A stretch of 64,000 bases of DNA from Erythrobacter sp. SCSIO 43205 (GTDB lineage: Bacteria; Pseudomonadota; Alphaproteobacteria; Sphingomonadales; Sphingomonadaceae), in the NCBI RefSeq assembly GCF_019904235.1, contig NZ_CP063202.1:2914001-2978000 (forward strand). Reading direction: 5' to 3'. Each line of letters opens with the position of its first letter. Position 1 is the stretch's first letter. Of this stretch, positions 8,774 to 17,547 are shown piece after piece. The position numbers and the translations under genes were made by a program. The notes beneath the pieces are model-generated. The model did no database searches, was not told the origin of the DNA, and worked only from the letters and a program-made list of their open reading frames with translations.

Positions 8774-9747
8774 GCCGCGTGTCCGCCCTGCTCGGCTTTG
8801 CACTTGCCGTAGCGATCATCGTCTCGCTCCTTTTGGGTTCGGTCCCATTGCCTTTGGGCCGGGTAATAAGCGCACTAGCTTTTGGCGGTACAGTGGGTGA
8901 CCAATTGGTGGTTTGGGACATTCGTTTGCCGCGCAGTCTGGCCGCCGCGATTGTCGGCGCTGCGCTGGGAATGAGCGGCGCTGCACTACAAGGGCTCTTG
9001 CGCAACCCCCTCGCCGAACCGGGCATTCTTGGCGTCTCCGCCACGGCAGCTTTGTGCGCCAGTGTCACGCTCTATTTCGAGCTTGCAGCGAGCGGTCCCT
9101 TCGTCCTCCCAATTGCCGCAGTGATGGGCGCGCTGCTCGCTACCATCATTGTCGCAGCCGCCGCCTTGCGTTCGCAATCGGTGGTAAGCCTTATCCTGAT
9201 CGGCGTTGGCCTATCCAGCTTTGCCGGCGCGCTCATGGCGCTTTTGATGAACCTGTCGCCCAATCCGTTCAGCCTTGCGGACCTTGTCAATTGGACGCTG
9301 GGCACGGTTGCCAATCGCAGCTTTCAGGATCTCGCGTTTGCCGCCCCACTCGCGTTTACGGGAATGGCGATACTCTGGGCAACGCGGCGCGGGCTATCGG
9401 CGCTGACGCTCGGCGAAGAGGCCGCTGCCGGGATTGGCGTTGACCTTAAGAAACAGCGTATCGCAGTTATCCTTGGCGCAGGTGTGGCGACTGGCGCATC
9501 GGTCGCTCTCGCTGGAGCAATCGGTTTTGTTGGCATTATCGCGCCGCATCTGGTGCGCCCCTTTGTCCGTTATGATGCCAGCCGTCTTTTGCTGCCTTCT
9601 GCTCTCTTAGGCGCAGTGCTGCTTGTGCTGGCCGACATTGGAGTGCGCGTGATCCCCACTGACACGGAGCTAAAACTGGGCGTGGTCGCGGCGCTTATTG
9701 GCGCGCCGGTCTTCATCTGGATTGCGAGCAGGCGGAGGCTTGCATGA
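8770..9747 (+). CDS. btuC: Cobalamin ABC transporter permease BtuC (FecCD family)
   Basis: This 325-residue polytopic protein has the FecCD/BtuC signature: LPRSLAAAIVGAALGMSGAALQGLLRNPLAEPGILGVS (about residues 52-90) and GAIGFVGIIAPHLVRPFV near residue 250, where the coupling helices contact the ATPase. Eight to ten hydrophobic segments are visible. It starts four bases inside btuF (ATGA) and ends four bases inside btuD. Expression should follow the upstream cobalamin riboswitch. Confidence 0.92.
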   Translation: MSRVSALLGFALAVAIIVSLLLGSVPLPLGRVISALAFGGTVGDQLVVWDIRLPRSLAAAIVGAALGMSGAALQGLLRNPLAEPGILGVSATAALCASVTLYFELAASGPFVLPIAAVMGALLATIIVAAAALRSQSVVSLILIGVGLSSFAGALMALLMNLSPNPFSLADLVNWTLGTVANRSFQDLAFAAPLAFTGMAILWATRRGLSALTLGEEAAAGIGVDLKKQRIAVILGAGVATGASVALAGAIGFVGIIAPHLVRPFVRYDASRLLLPSALLGAVLLVLADIGVRVIPTDTELKLGVVAALIGAPVFIWIASRRRLA

Positions 9748-10520
9748 CCTCGTTGAAAGCGGAAAATCTGTCCTTTTCAGCCAAGGGCACCCCGCTCGTC
9801 CACGATGCGAGCTTTGCCCTTGAAGCTGGCACTCTCACCGCCTTGGTCGGCCCCAATGGCGCGGGCAAGACGACACTGCTTCGTTTGTCTTTGGGCTTAC
9901 TCCCATCTGACAAAGGCCATGTTGAGATTGATGGCCATGACATCGCGACCCTCTCGCCAATGGAGCGCTCCCGCAAAGTCGCCTATCTCCCGCAAATTCG
10001 CCCACTTGCCTGGCCCCAGCCAGTGCGCGACCTCGTAGCGCTTGGGCGTTTCGCCTATGGCGCATCGCCTGACAAACTGTCTGAGGCCGATGAAGCGGCC
10101 GTCGCAAATGCCATCACCGCTTGCCAGCTTGACGGCTTTGAAACCCGGAGCGCTGACACATTGTCTGGCGGCGAACTTTCACGCGCTCATCTTGCAAGAG
10201 CGCTTGCCGCTGAAACCCCTGTGCTTATCGCAGATGAACCCGTCGCAGCACTCGACCCGCGCCACAGCCACGAAGTACTCAGCCTCTTCAAACGCGCGGC
10301 GGATAGGGGCCAAGCCGTGCTGTGTGTGATCCACGATCTGTCTCTTGCCGCCCGCTATTGCGACAGGCTTATCTGGATGAAAGAGGGACGTATTGTGGCA
10401 GATGGAAGCCCCGTCGACACCCTTACGGCTGAACGCCTTCGCGATGTTTTCGGCATCACAGCGCTCAGCCACGTAAACGCACAAGGCGAAATTACGCTCG
10501 ATATTCAAGGGCCTGCCTGA
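9744..10520 (+). CDS. btuD: Cobalamin ABC transporter ATPase BtuD
   Basis: This 258-residue ATPase powers the BtuC permease. Walker A is GPNGAGKTT (about residue 36), the Q-loop lies near AYLPQIRPLAWPQ, the signature is LSGGELSRAHLARALA, Walker B is PVLIADEPVAALDP, and the switch His is in VIHDLSLAARYCD. It is the last gene of the btuBFCD operon. About 100 bases without a clear terminator separate it from the next plus-strand gene. Confidence 0.92.
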   Translation: MTSLKAENLSFSAKGTPLVHDASFALEAGTLTALVGPNGAGKTTLLRLSLGLLPSDKGHVEIDGHDIATLSPMERSRKVAYLPQIRPLAWPQPVRDLVALGRFAYGASPDKLSEADEAAVANAITACQLDGFETRSADTLSGGELSRAHLARALAAETPVLIADEPVAALDPRHSHEVLSLFKRAADRGQAVLCVIHDLSLAARYCDRLIWMKEGRIVADGSPVDTLTAERLRDVFGITALSHVNAQGEITLDIQGPA

Positions 10521-10624
10521 TCGAACGCTAATGGCGGCTTTCCATAGCTCGTCAATTCTGTATCCTGCCTTTTGCAAGCTTATGTCTTGGACACGCAATC
10601 GTTCAAGGCGCAAGGGGGGACAAT

Positions 10625-12667
10625 ATGAGCGATACGAGGCGCATTGGCCTGTTGTTCGTGCATGGCATCGGTCAGCAAAAGCCGTGGGAGCATTTGTGCA
10701 AATCAGCTTCGCGTTTTGCAGAATTGTTGAGAGCCCATCCTCATAAAGGCGCAATTGTCTCAATCGTGGACCGCACGCGCGAATGGGGCGATCCGTGCGC
10801 TGCCCCCCCGATCAAGTCCCGCGACGAAGAAGCGCATCCCCCGCCGCCGATCACCATCCACTACCGTGTGCCTGACGAAGGGATTGTGATCGATTTCGAA
10901 TGCTATGAAGTGTGGTGGGCGGACCTGGGCAAACGGCGCGGTCTTGGTGAAGCGATCAAATTCTGGCTATGGGGTTTGGGCCAATGGAACGCGCCGATTT
11001 ACGCCAAGCGCGATGCGACAAAGCTGTCCCATAAACCCGCAGCCGATGAGCGGCCCGGTGTCCATGTGCCGCGCTCAACATCTCTGTCTCCTCTGGTGCA
11101 GATTTTCTCGCGGATGAGCCTTGCATGGGCAGGCATTGTCGCCTCGCTCATCTTCATCAGCACATGGGGTATTTTTCGCATTCTGAGCCTTGTCACCGGC
11201 AAGCAAGTCTCGCTTGACCTCATCGTCGATTACATGGGCGATGTTGAGATTTACCAGAAACGCGGGACGCCCAATCAAGGCTTGCCCAGCGATCCGGGAC
11301 ACGCAACCCGTGTCGCGATCCGCCGCCGGATGGTCAGCCAGATGGTCGCTATGGGCGCGCGTGATTACGACAGTTGGAATATCCTTGCCCACTCACTCGG
11401 CTCGGTCCTCGCCTTTAACGGGATTGGCGAGATCGGGCACACATTGCCCAATTATTGCGACAAAGAGCTTTGGGACAAGCTGCCCGATGATCTCAAGCGC
11501 GATCCCGATTGCCGTTTGCGCGATGACACGCATGACATGATCCCTGCGCGCCCTGCGTGGTTGGAGCATGAAGACTGCATCAACAAGGGCAAGCTTTTTG
11601 GAAACCTTTCCAATTTTATCACTTACGGCAGTCCTTTGGGAACCTTCGGCGCAATCTGGCCGCGCATCGTTGCCTTTGAAAAAGGGGTCGGACGTGCAGG
11701 CAAGGTGCGTGACAGCGGCGTGTTCGACAACACCCGCTGGATCAACATCGTCTCAGGCAGTGACCCTGTCTCTGGCCTGATGGAGCGTTATCGCAAACAA
11801 TTGGCAGACGAAGACAAGAATGATCTTCCAGAAGAAGTGAACCTGCTTCGACCAGGCTGGGCCTTCTATGGGGCCTCGCACAACGATTACTTCAAACCCA
11901 AATGGCCAAGCGCACGCGGCAGTGCTGAGCGGCCCAGCAAATATGCGAGTTTTCATAACGAGGTTGTCGAACAACTCTTCCGACAACCCGGCAAACCGCC
12001 ACAGATCGTGTCAGAGCGAGCGGATATTCGCTCACACGACCGCCAAAGAATGTGGAACTCATTTTGGGCAACCATGGTAGTTTATCTTGCGTGCTTCACA
12101 GGATTGGGTGTCCTCATCTGGGCGTTGGGAGGGCAATTGCCCGAAGGTTTCCAGTTCAAGCCAGATCAATCGCCCACGACCGAAGATGGATTCAATCCGA
12201 GATGGCTCGGGCAGTTAACCGCTGGCTGGGCCATGTTCTGGCTCAGCCTGACGATGGGGGCGGTCTATTCCGCCGGCATATCGCGCTATCGTCAGGAGGT
12301 TAGCCGCGACCTTGCGGAATGTCGGTACGAACTGAACTCATCGCCAAAGCCGTCGCCTGAGCGGGCTAGCGATCTTGAAATCGGTATAAAGATTGATCGC
12401 GTTTCCTATTGGGCCAACATCATCTTTGGCTATCCTACGACAATCGCCTGGGTGCTGATTTTCTTGAGCACAATTGATTGGGCTGTAGAAAAAGCCCCGT
12501 TCCTCCAGCCGATCGAGTGCTGGATTTTCAGTGAGTTTGGCAATGCCCGTCCCATCGCTCCTGTTGCAGCGCTTTTCCTGATATTCTTTGCCAATTCGCT
12601 CATGCAAGCAGGATTGAGCCGGTGGGCTGTTTGGCTCCGCAAGAGACATGAGCAATCGCATGGATGA
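10625..12667 (+). CDS. Membrane-anchored alpha/beta-hydrolase-like protein, function unknown
   Basis: This is a 680-residue protein of no family I can name with certainty. The N-terminus IGLLFVHGIGQQKPWEHL is the first strand and oxyanion loop of an alpha/beta-hydrolase. WNILAHSLGSVLAFNGI (about residues 253-269) is a nucleophile elbow with a candidate catalytic Ser. A hydrophobic segment (about residues 162-190) interrupts the hydrolase half. The C-terminal 190 residues hold four membrane segments (WATMVVYLACFTGLGVLIWAL, AMFWLSLTMGAVYSAGI, IIFGYPTTIAWVLIFLSTI, PVAALFLIFFANSLMQAGL). There is no signal peptide. A lipase or esterase acting at the inner membrane is plausible but unproven. It faces hypF convergently, and no link to cobalamin or hydrogenase is evident. 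Confidence 0.7.
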   Translation: MSDTRRIGLLFVHGIGQQKPWEHLCKSASRFAELLRAHPHKGAIVSIVDRTREWGDPCAAPPIKSRDEEAHPPPPITIHYRVPDEGIVIDFECYEVWWADLGKRRGLGEAIKFWLWGLGQWNAPIYAKRDATKLSHKPAADERPGVHVPRSTSLSPLVQIFSRMSLAWAGIVASLIFISTWGIFRILSLVTGKQVSLDLIVDYMGDVEIYQKRGTPNQGLPSDPGHATRVAIRRRMVSQMVAMGARDYDSWNILAHSLGSVLAFNGIGEIGHTLPNYCDKELWDKLPDDLKRDPDCRLRDDTHDMIPARPAWLEHEDCINKGKLFGNLSNFITYGSPLGTFGAIWPRIVAFEKGVGRAGKVRDSGVFDNTRWINIVSGSDPVSGLMERYRKQLADEDKNDLPEEVNLLRPGWAFYGASHNDYFKPKWPSARGSAERPSKYASFHNEVVEQLFRQPGKPPQIVSERADIRSHDRQRMWNSFWATMVVYLACFTGLGVLIWALGGQLPEGFQFKPDQSPTTEDGFNPRWLGQLTAGWAMFWLSLTMGAVYSAGISRYRQEVSRDLAECRYELNSSPKPSPERASDLEIGIKIDRVSYWANIIFGYPTTIAWVLIFLSTIDWAVEKAPFLQPIECWIFSEFGNARPIAPVAALFLIFFANSLMQAGLSRWAVWLRKRHEQSHG

Positions 12668-12716
12668 AAGGGCGCTGAAGCGAATAGCGCGATCTTAAAG
12701 AAGACCAGGCAAGCTT

Positions 12717-15092
12717 CTACGAAGGAGCGCGAGAAACGGTGATCTGCCCACCATTAAAAAGCGAGGCCGCAATCACAGCCTGTCCCAACGACAAGCCACC
12801 ATCATTGGCAGGAAAATGCCGGTGGATGAGAGGTTGCAAACCCATGTTGGAGAGCGTTGCGCGCAACTCCTGCCGCAAAATCTGATTTTGCAGCACTCCA
12901 CCGGAAAGAACGACCGGCGTGTCAGGGACCATGTAACCGCTTCGCTCGATCAGCTTGAGGAATATATCGCCGACGGTTTTGTGAAAACTTGCTGCGATCA
13001 AGCCATGGTCCTTGCCCGCCGACAAATCCGCTGCAATCGCGCGCCACATTGGCGCAATATCCGGTCGCCAAACGTCGTCCGCGTCTCTCTTAATAACGCC
13101 GATGGGATAGGCCACCGCGTCGGATATGTGAGGCCGCGCTAGTGCTTCCAGCTCCATCGCTGCTTGTCCCTCAAATGACAGCTTTTGCGGATGAATTCCC
13201 AAAATCGCGGCAACTGCGTCGAACAAACGGCCCGCCGATGAACAGGGGGGCGCGTTCAGTCCGGCGGCAATCATCTGCTCGATCACCTTCACGCTGCCAT
13301 CGTCTGGAAGGTGCGCCAAAAGAGCTGGAACCTCGTCACGCCAATCAGGTCCGAAAGCGGCAAACAGGTGAGCCACGCAATTGCGCCAGGGCTGTTTTAT
13401 CGCAGCGCTTCCGCCGGGAAGAGCCACATCTGGCAAAGAGGCCAATCTGGACGCCGTGGTATAGGTGCCGTGCAAAATCTCACCGCCCCATAATTGACCG
13501 TTCGCGCCCAGCCCCAAACCGTCGGCGATAATCCCCACCGCCTCTGTTCCAGCATCAATACCGTTCTCGGCAAGACAGCTGGCCATGTGCGCATGGTGAT
13601 GGACCACAGTGACCAAGGTTGCCCCGGTTTCCTGCGCCATTGCTCGACCAAGTTGCGTGGAGAGATAATCCGAATGTGCATCAACCGCGATAATCGCTGG
13701 GCGAAAGTCATACACCTGCTGAAACAGCGACAGCATTTCGCGGTAGTCGGCAAGCGCAGCAGCATCTTCGAGGTCGCCAATATGTTGTGAGACAATCGCC
13801 TCATTGTCGCGAAGCAGGCAGAATGTGGCTTTCAATTCTCCGCCCATGGCGAGGATCGGTTGCTCACACGAAAGCGATTGAGGCAAGATGGTAGGGTCAG
13901 GAGCCATCCCGCGCGCACGGCGCAAGACCATGGGCGCGCCGTCATCAAAGGCCATCACGCTGTCATCGATGCGGTTCACGATGTCACGATCATGCATCAG
14001 CAAGGCATCGACAATGCCATCAAGTTTCGCGCGCGCTTCGGCGTTGTCGGTGATTTGAGGTTCGTCGCTCAAATTGCCCGATGTCATGACCAGTGGACTG
14101 TCCAGCCGCGCCATCAACAGGTGGTGGAGCGGGGAATAAGGCAGCATCGCGCCAAGCCGATCTTGCCCAGGAGCAATCGCCAGCGGGAGCGCTGGCGCGC
14201 ATGGGTTTCGCGGCAGCAGTACGATTGGCGCGGCGGATGATGCGAGCACCTTCGCCGCCTCGTCGCTCACCTCGCAATATTGGCGCGCGCTTTCCATCGA
14301 TGGCACCATAAGTGCAAACGGTTTGGCGTCGCGCGCCTTGCGCTGGCGCAGCAATTCGACAGCCTTTGCATCCTCGGCAAGACAAGCGAGATGAAAGCCG
14401 CCGATCCCCTTAATCGCAAGGATAGCGCCGTTCTCCAGCATTGATGCAGCGGCAGCGAGAGGATCCTCATCGCCCGCATCACCACTTTCCCGCTCAAGCC
14501 AGAGCCTTGGCCCACATTCAGGACAAGCAACGGGCTGTGCGTGAAAGCGGCGGTCTGCCGGGTTCGCATATTCGGCGGCGCAAGCCTCGCACATGGGAAA
14601 GGCTGCCATGCTCGTATGGGCGCGATCATAGGGGACCTTGCGAATGATCGAAAAGCGTGGGCCGCAATGGGTGCAATTGGCAAAGGCGTGATCGTGGCGG
14701 CGGTCGCCGCTATCGCAGATTTCAGTCAGGCAGGCTGCGCAGGTTGCGGCGTCGGCTACGATGCCGGTCTTTGCTTCCCCTCCCCTGCTCGGCGCAATGG
14801 TGAAGCCATCGGAAAGGTCCACTGTCTCAGACCATGAAACGACGACCTCCTGTACACGCGCCAAAGGAGGTGCATCTGAGCGTAATTTGCCGATGAATTG
14901 CTCAATGGCCATACGCGGCCCCTGCGCCGCTATCACGACCCCTTCCCCATCATTCGCGACATCCCCCGTAAGGCTTAGGTCATGCGCCAACTGCCAAACA
15001 AAGGGACGAAACCCGACACCTTGAACCTGTCCGCGCACGCGAATGGAACAAGCAGCGACATGGGAAACATGGGCGATACCGCCCTCCATCAA
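12717..15092 (-). CDS. hypF: Carbamoyltransferase HypF (hydrogenase cyanide-ligand synthesis)
   Basis: HypF turns carbamoyl phosphate into a carbamoyl-adenylate and transfers it to HypE; the group becomes the CN ligands of the NiFe site. The 791 residues show the standard order. First is an acylphosphatase domain (RVRGQVQGVGFRPFVWQLA, about residues 18-36). Next is a double zinc finger (CAACLTEIC, CTHCGPRFS, CEACAAEY, CPECGP). Then come a YrdC-like domain (about residues 200-390) and a Kae1-like domain with the VHHHAHMASCLAENG metal motif. Its start overlaps the hupV stop by four bases. It is the last gene of the accessory operon. Confidence 0.95.
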   Translation of the reverse strand: MMEGGIAHVSHVAACSIRVRGQVQGVGFRPFVWQLAHDLSLTGDVANDGEGVVIAAQGPRMAIEQFIGKLRSDAPPLARVQEVVVSWSETVDLSDGFTIAPSRGGEAKTGIVADAATCAACLTEICDSGDRRHDHAFANCTHCGPRFSIIRKVPYDRAHTSMAAFPMCEACAAEYANPADRRFHAQPVACPECGPRLWLERESGDAGDEDPLAAAASMLENGAILAIKGIGGFHLACLAEDAKAVELLRQRKARDAKPFALMVPSMESARQYCEVSDEAAKVLASSAAPIVLLPRNPCAPALPLAIAPGQDRLGAMLPYSPLHHLLMARLDSPLVMTSGNLSDEPQITDNAEARAKLDGIVDALLMHDRDIVNRIDDSVMAFDDGAPMVLRRARGMAPDPTILPQSLSCEQPILAMGGELKATFCLLRDNEAIVSQHIGDLEDAAALADYREMLSLFQQVYDFRPAIIAVDAHSDYLSTQLGRAMAQETGATLVTVVHHHAHMASCLAENGIDAGTEAVGIIADGLGLGANGQLWGGEILHGTYTTASRLASLPDVALPGGSAAIKQPWRNCVAHLFAAFGPDWRDEVPALLAHLPDDGSVKVIEQMIAAGLNAPPCSSAGRLFDAVAAILGIHPQKLSFEGQAAMELEALARPHISDAVAYPIGVIKRDADDVWRPDIAPMWRAIAADLSAGKDHGLIAASFHKTVGDIFLKLIERSGYMVPDTPVVLSGGVLQNQILRQELRATLSNMGLQPLIHRHFPANDGGLSLGQAVIAASLFNGGQITVSRAPS

Positions 15093-16543
15093 TGCACCGT
15101 GCAGACCATGCAGGGATCGAAGCTGCGCACCACGTGCTGAACCGCGACAGGTTCAACCTCGCCTTCGCGGATGGGAGTGCCAGCCAATGCTTGTTCCAAT
15201 GGGCCGGGATTGCCCTGCGCATCGCGTGGGCTGAAATTCCATGTGGTTGGCGCGATGATTTGATAGTGTTCAATCTCGCCATTGCGAGTGCGCAGCCAAT
15301 GGCCGAGCGAACCGCGCGCCGCCTCTGTCAGCCCCGCTGCCTCGCCATCTTCGGCAAGGGGGCTGTGATCGATAAACCGCTCTTCGGTATCAATCGCCGC
15401 GAGCCATTGTTCCATCTGTGGGACGATAAGCGCCAGTTCGAGCATCCGAGCAACGATCCGTGCTTCGACATTTGCGCCGTTCGCCGCGAGTTCGCGCAGC
15501 AATGGGTGACCATCGACAAGCAGGCGCGATAATGCGCCCACCTCAACCGGCGCACCGTCCAGCCGGGGGGCTTTGCACCAGCTATAAGCATCGCCGCTTG
15601 TATCATAGTCGGGCACTGGAAAGTCATTGAGCGGTCCGGATGCGTCCCCAGCGCTGCGATACCACGCGTGGCTGATGTCCTCGCGAATGCGGTCGAGAGC
15701 GAGGACAGCAGGCCCACCATTCTGCCACGCCCCGCGTTTGAGGAAGTGCCCTTCCTGCAAACAATATGCGCCAAAACTCATGTGCAGATTGTGCGAAACG
15801 CCAAGCTTTGACAGGCCAAGTTTGCGAGAAACCTGAAGGAACATCGCAAAATCGGAAGTGGCCGATGCACGCTGATCGGCCCACTGCCAAAGCGCGTCGG
15901 CGCTGAACAGTCCCGCGACATTTTCCAACGTGTCGCCAAACAAGGTGCGCTCTAGATAAAGGCGGAATTGCGCGATGATCGCGCCCAAGCGCACCTTTTC
16001 CGACCGACTAATGGCCCTTGTCGATCCGCCCGGTTGAATCGACAAGGTGTGCGGCCATTTGCCTGCCAATATGCCCAGCATCTCCATCCACGCTGCGCGC
16101 GCAGGCAATGCGTCCTTCGCGGCGGTTCCTTTTACCGCGGCAAAGCGCTCAGCCACCGGCTGATACCATGGCTCATCCGCGTAAGTGTCCCGTGCGAAAT
16201 CCGGCATGAAAAACAGGTAAAAATGGGTGAAATGATCAGCGAGATTTTCGACCGCATGGACAAGGTTGACCGCGTGTCGCCCCGCCGGTGGGACACTTCG
16301 CCCGCCCAAACCAGCAAGCGCATAGGCGGCCGCGACCGATTGGGACACCGAACAAATTCCGCAGATGCGCGGGGAATAGACCAGCGCATCCATCATCGGC
16401 TTGCCAACCAGCATCTTTTCAAATCCGCGGTAGAGCGGCGAAGTCACCTCGGCGGAGATCACCTGTCCTTCGCTGCTGTCGAGGCGCACTTCAAGATCGC
16501 CCTCGACCCGGTTGAACGGCCCCATCACGATGCGTTTCGTCAT
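15089..16543 (-). CDS. hupV: Regulatory (H2-sensing) hydrogenase large subunit HupV/HoxC
   Basis: This is the large subunit of a group 2b sensor hydrogenase. Ni-binding cysteine pairs are RICGICS (about residues 60-66) and DPCMVC near the end. The protein stops exactly at the His of DPCMVCTVH (residues 476-484). It therefore has no C-terminal peptide to be removed by the maturation endopeptidase, a known feature of regulatory hydrogenases. The length of 484 fits the family. It overlaps hupU by four bases upstream and hypF by four bases downstream. With HupU it should report H2 to the kinase HupT. Confidence 0.93.
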   Translation of the reverse strand: MTKRIVMGPFNRVEGDLEVRLDSSEGQVISAEVTSPLYRGFEKMLVGKPMMDALVYSPRICGICSVSQSVAAAYALAGLGGRSVPPAGRHAVNLVHAVENLADHFTHFYLFFMPDFARDTYADEPWYQPVAERFAAVKGTAAKDALPARAAWMEMLGILAGKWPHTLSIQPGGSTRAISRSEKVRLGAIIAQFRLYLERTLFGDTLENVAGLFSADALWQWADQRASATSDFAMFLQVSRKLGLSKLGVSHNLHMSFGAYCLQEGHFLKRGAWQNGGPAVLALDRIREDISHAWYRSAGDASGPLNDFPVPDYDTSGDAYSWCKAPRLDGAPVEVGALSRLLVDGHPLLRELAANGANVEARIVARMLELALIVPQMEQWLAAIDTEERFIDHSPLAEDGEAAGLTEAARGSLGHWLRTRNGEIEHYQIIAPTTWNFSPRDAQGNPGPLEQALAGTPIREGEVEPVAVQHVVRSFDPCMVCTVH

Positions 16544-17547
16544 TTGCGCCGCTTCCCTTCGCCAAGCGCGCTGAGCCGATCCGATGTCGCGTCGCGGTTA
16601 AGCCGCTCCGGCGTTGCCGCCTTTGACAAGGACGCCAGTGCGACGAACCACGCCTTGGGCATATCGGTGGGCAATCCGATTGGGATGCCTGAAATCTTCG
16701 GCGTCTTGGTGAAGCCGTGCCCGGGCTCTTCAAATTCGGGCGCGGTGCAGTTGATGCAAGGATAATTGCCATCAAGGCACGACCCTGAACCATTCCATGC
16801 ACGAATGTTGCAATCGGCCCGCGCCTGCGTGCCTTTGCAGCCAAGGTTTTCCATCATGCAGCCCATATCGCATAGCTTTTGCGCGCTCGCCTTGAACTCA
16901 TAGAACTCGTTGCGCGAACAACCGTGATGGACCAGATGCCCGGCAAAATTGAGCGGGCGTTGCAGATCGTCCATATCACGTTCGTCAAACGCGCCTGCAC
17001 CGATTTGCATGATCGTTTCGGTGAACCAATCGGGATGGATGGGGCACCCTGAAATGTTGATCACTGGCAAACCACTGCCCGAGCGGAAATCTTCGCCCAG
17101 CAATCCGCCGGCCTGCTTGCCATCATAGGCAAGGCCGATTGCGCCAACTTCATTGCCGCCCGCAGCCGTGATCCCGCCAAATGCCGCGCAACTGCCAACC
17201 GCAACGACATAGCGAGCGCGCCGCGCGACCTTTTCGATCACGCTCATCATCGACTGGTCTGACCCCGCCATTCGGTGGAACATCCCTGTGCCATTGGGGC
17301 CGGTCATCACCGAACCTTCAAGACACACGATGTCGATTTCCTCGCGGCCTTCAGCGATGGCATTGATGATGCTCGCTGCCTCGGAACCTGTCTCTTCGCT
17401 AAGCGAGGGATGCCAAGCGATCTCGACACCGGCAATTTCGAGACTGCGGACAAGGTCCGGTCCTTGCGCCCCGATCAAAGACATGGTGCAACCGCCGCAG
17501 CCGCCCGATTGCAGCCAGAGCAAGCGTAAGGGGGGAGATTTCGCCAT
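16540..17547 (-). CDS. hupU: Regulatory hydrogenase small subunit HupU/HoxB
   Basis: This 335-residue FeS subunit lacks a Tat signal (it begins [21 protein letters not shown]), so it stays in the cytoplasm, as expected of the sensor enzyme. The proximal-cluster motif is a plain CGGC (Cys17, Cys20), without the extra cysteine found in the HupS of this window. Further cluster ligands are visible in GSCAAFGG, SGCPIHPDW, HHGCSRNEFYEF and MGCMMENLGCKG. It pairs with HupV and lies directly between hupT and hupV. Confidence 0.93.
   Translation of the reverse strand: MAKSPPLRLLWLQSGGCGGCTMSLIGAQGPDLVRSLEIAGVEIAWHPSLSEETGSEAASIINAIAEGREEIDIVCLEGSVMTGPNGTGMFHRMAGSDQSMMSVIEKVARRARYVVAVGSCAAFGGITAAGGNEVGAIGLAYDGKQAGGLLGEDFRSGSGLPVINISGCPIHPDWFTETIMQIGAGAFDERDMDDLQRPLNFAGHLVHHGCSRNEFYEFKASAQKLCDMGCMMENLGCKGTQARADCNIRAWNGSGSCLDGNYPCINCTAPEFEEPGHGFTKTPKISGIPIGLPTDMPKAWFVALASLSKAATPERLNRDATSDRLSALGEGKRRK

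Noticed and set aside
12672..12690. GCGCT/AGCGC hairpin between convergent genes as a terminator
   Set aside because: The stem is only five base pairs, with a nine-base loop and no T-run on either side.
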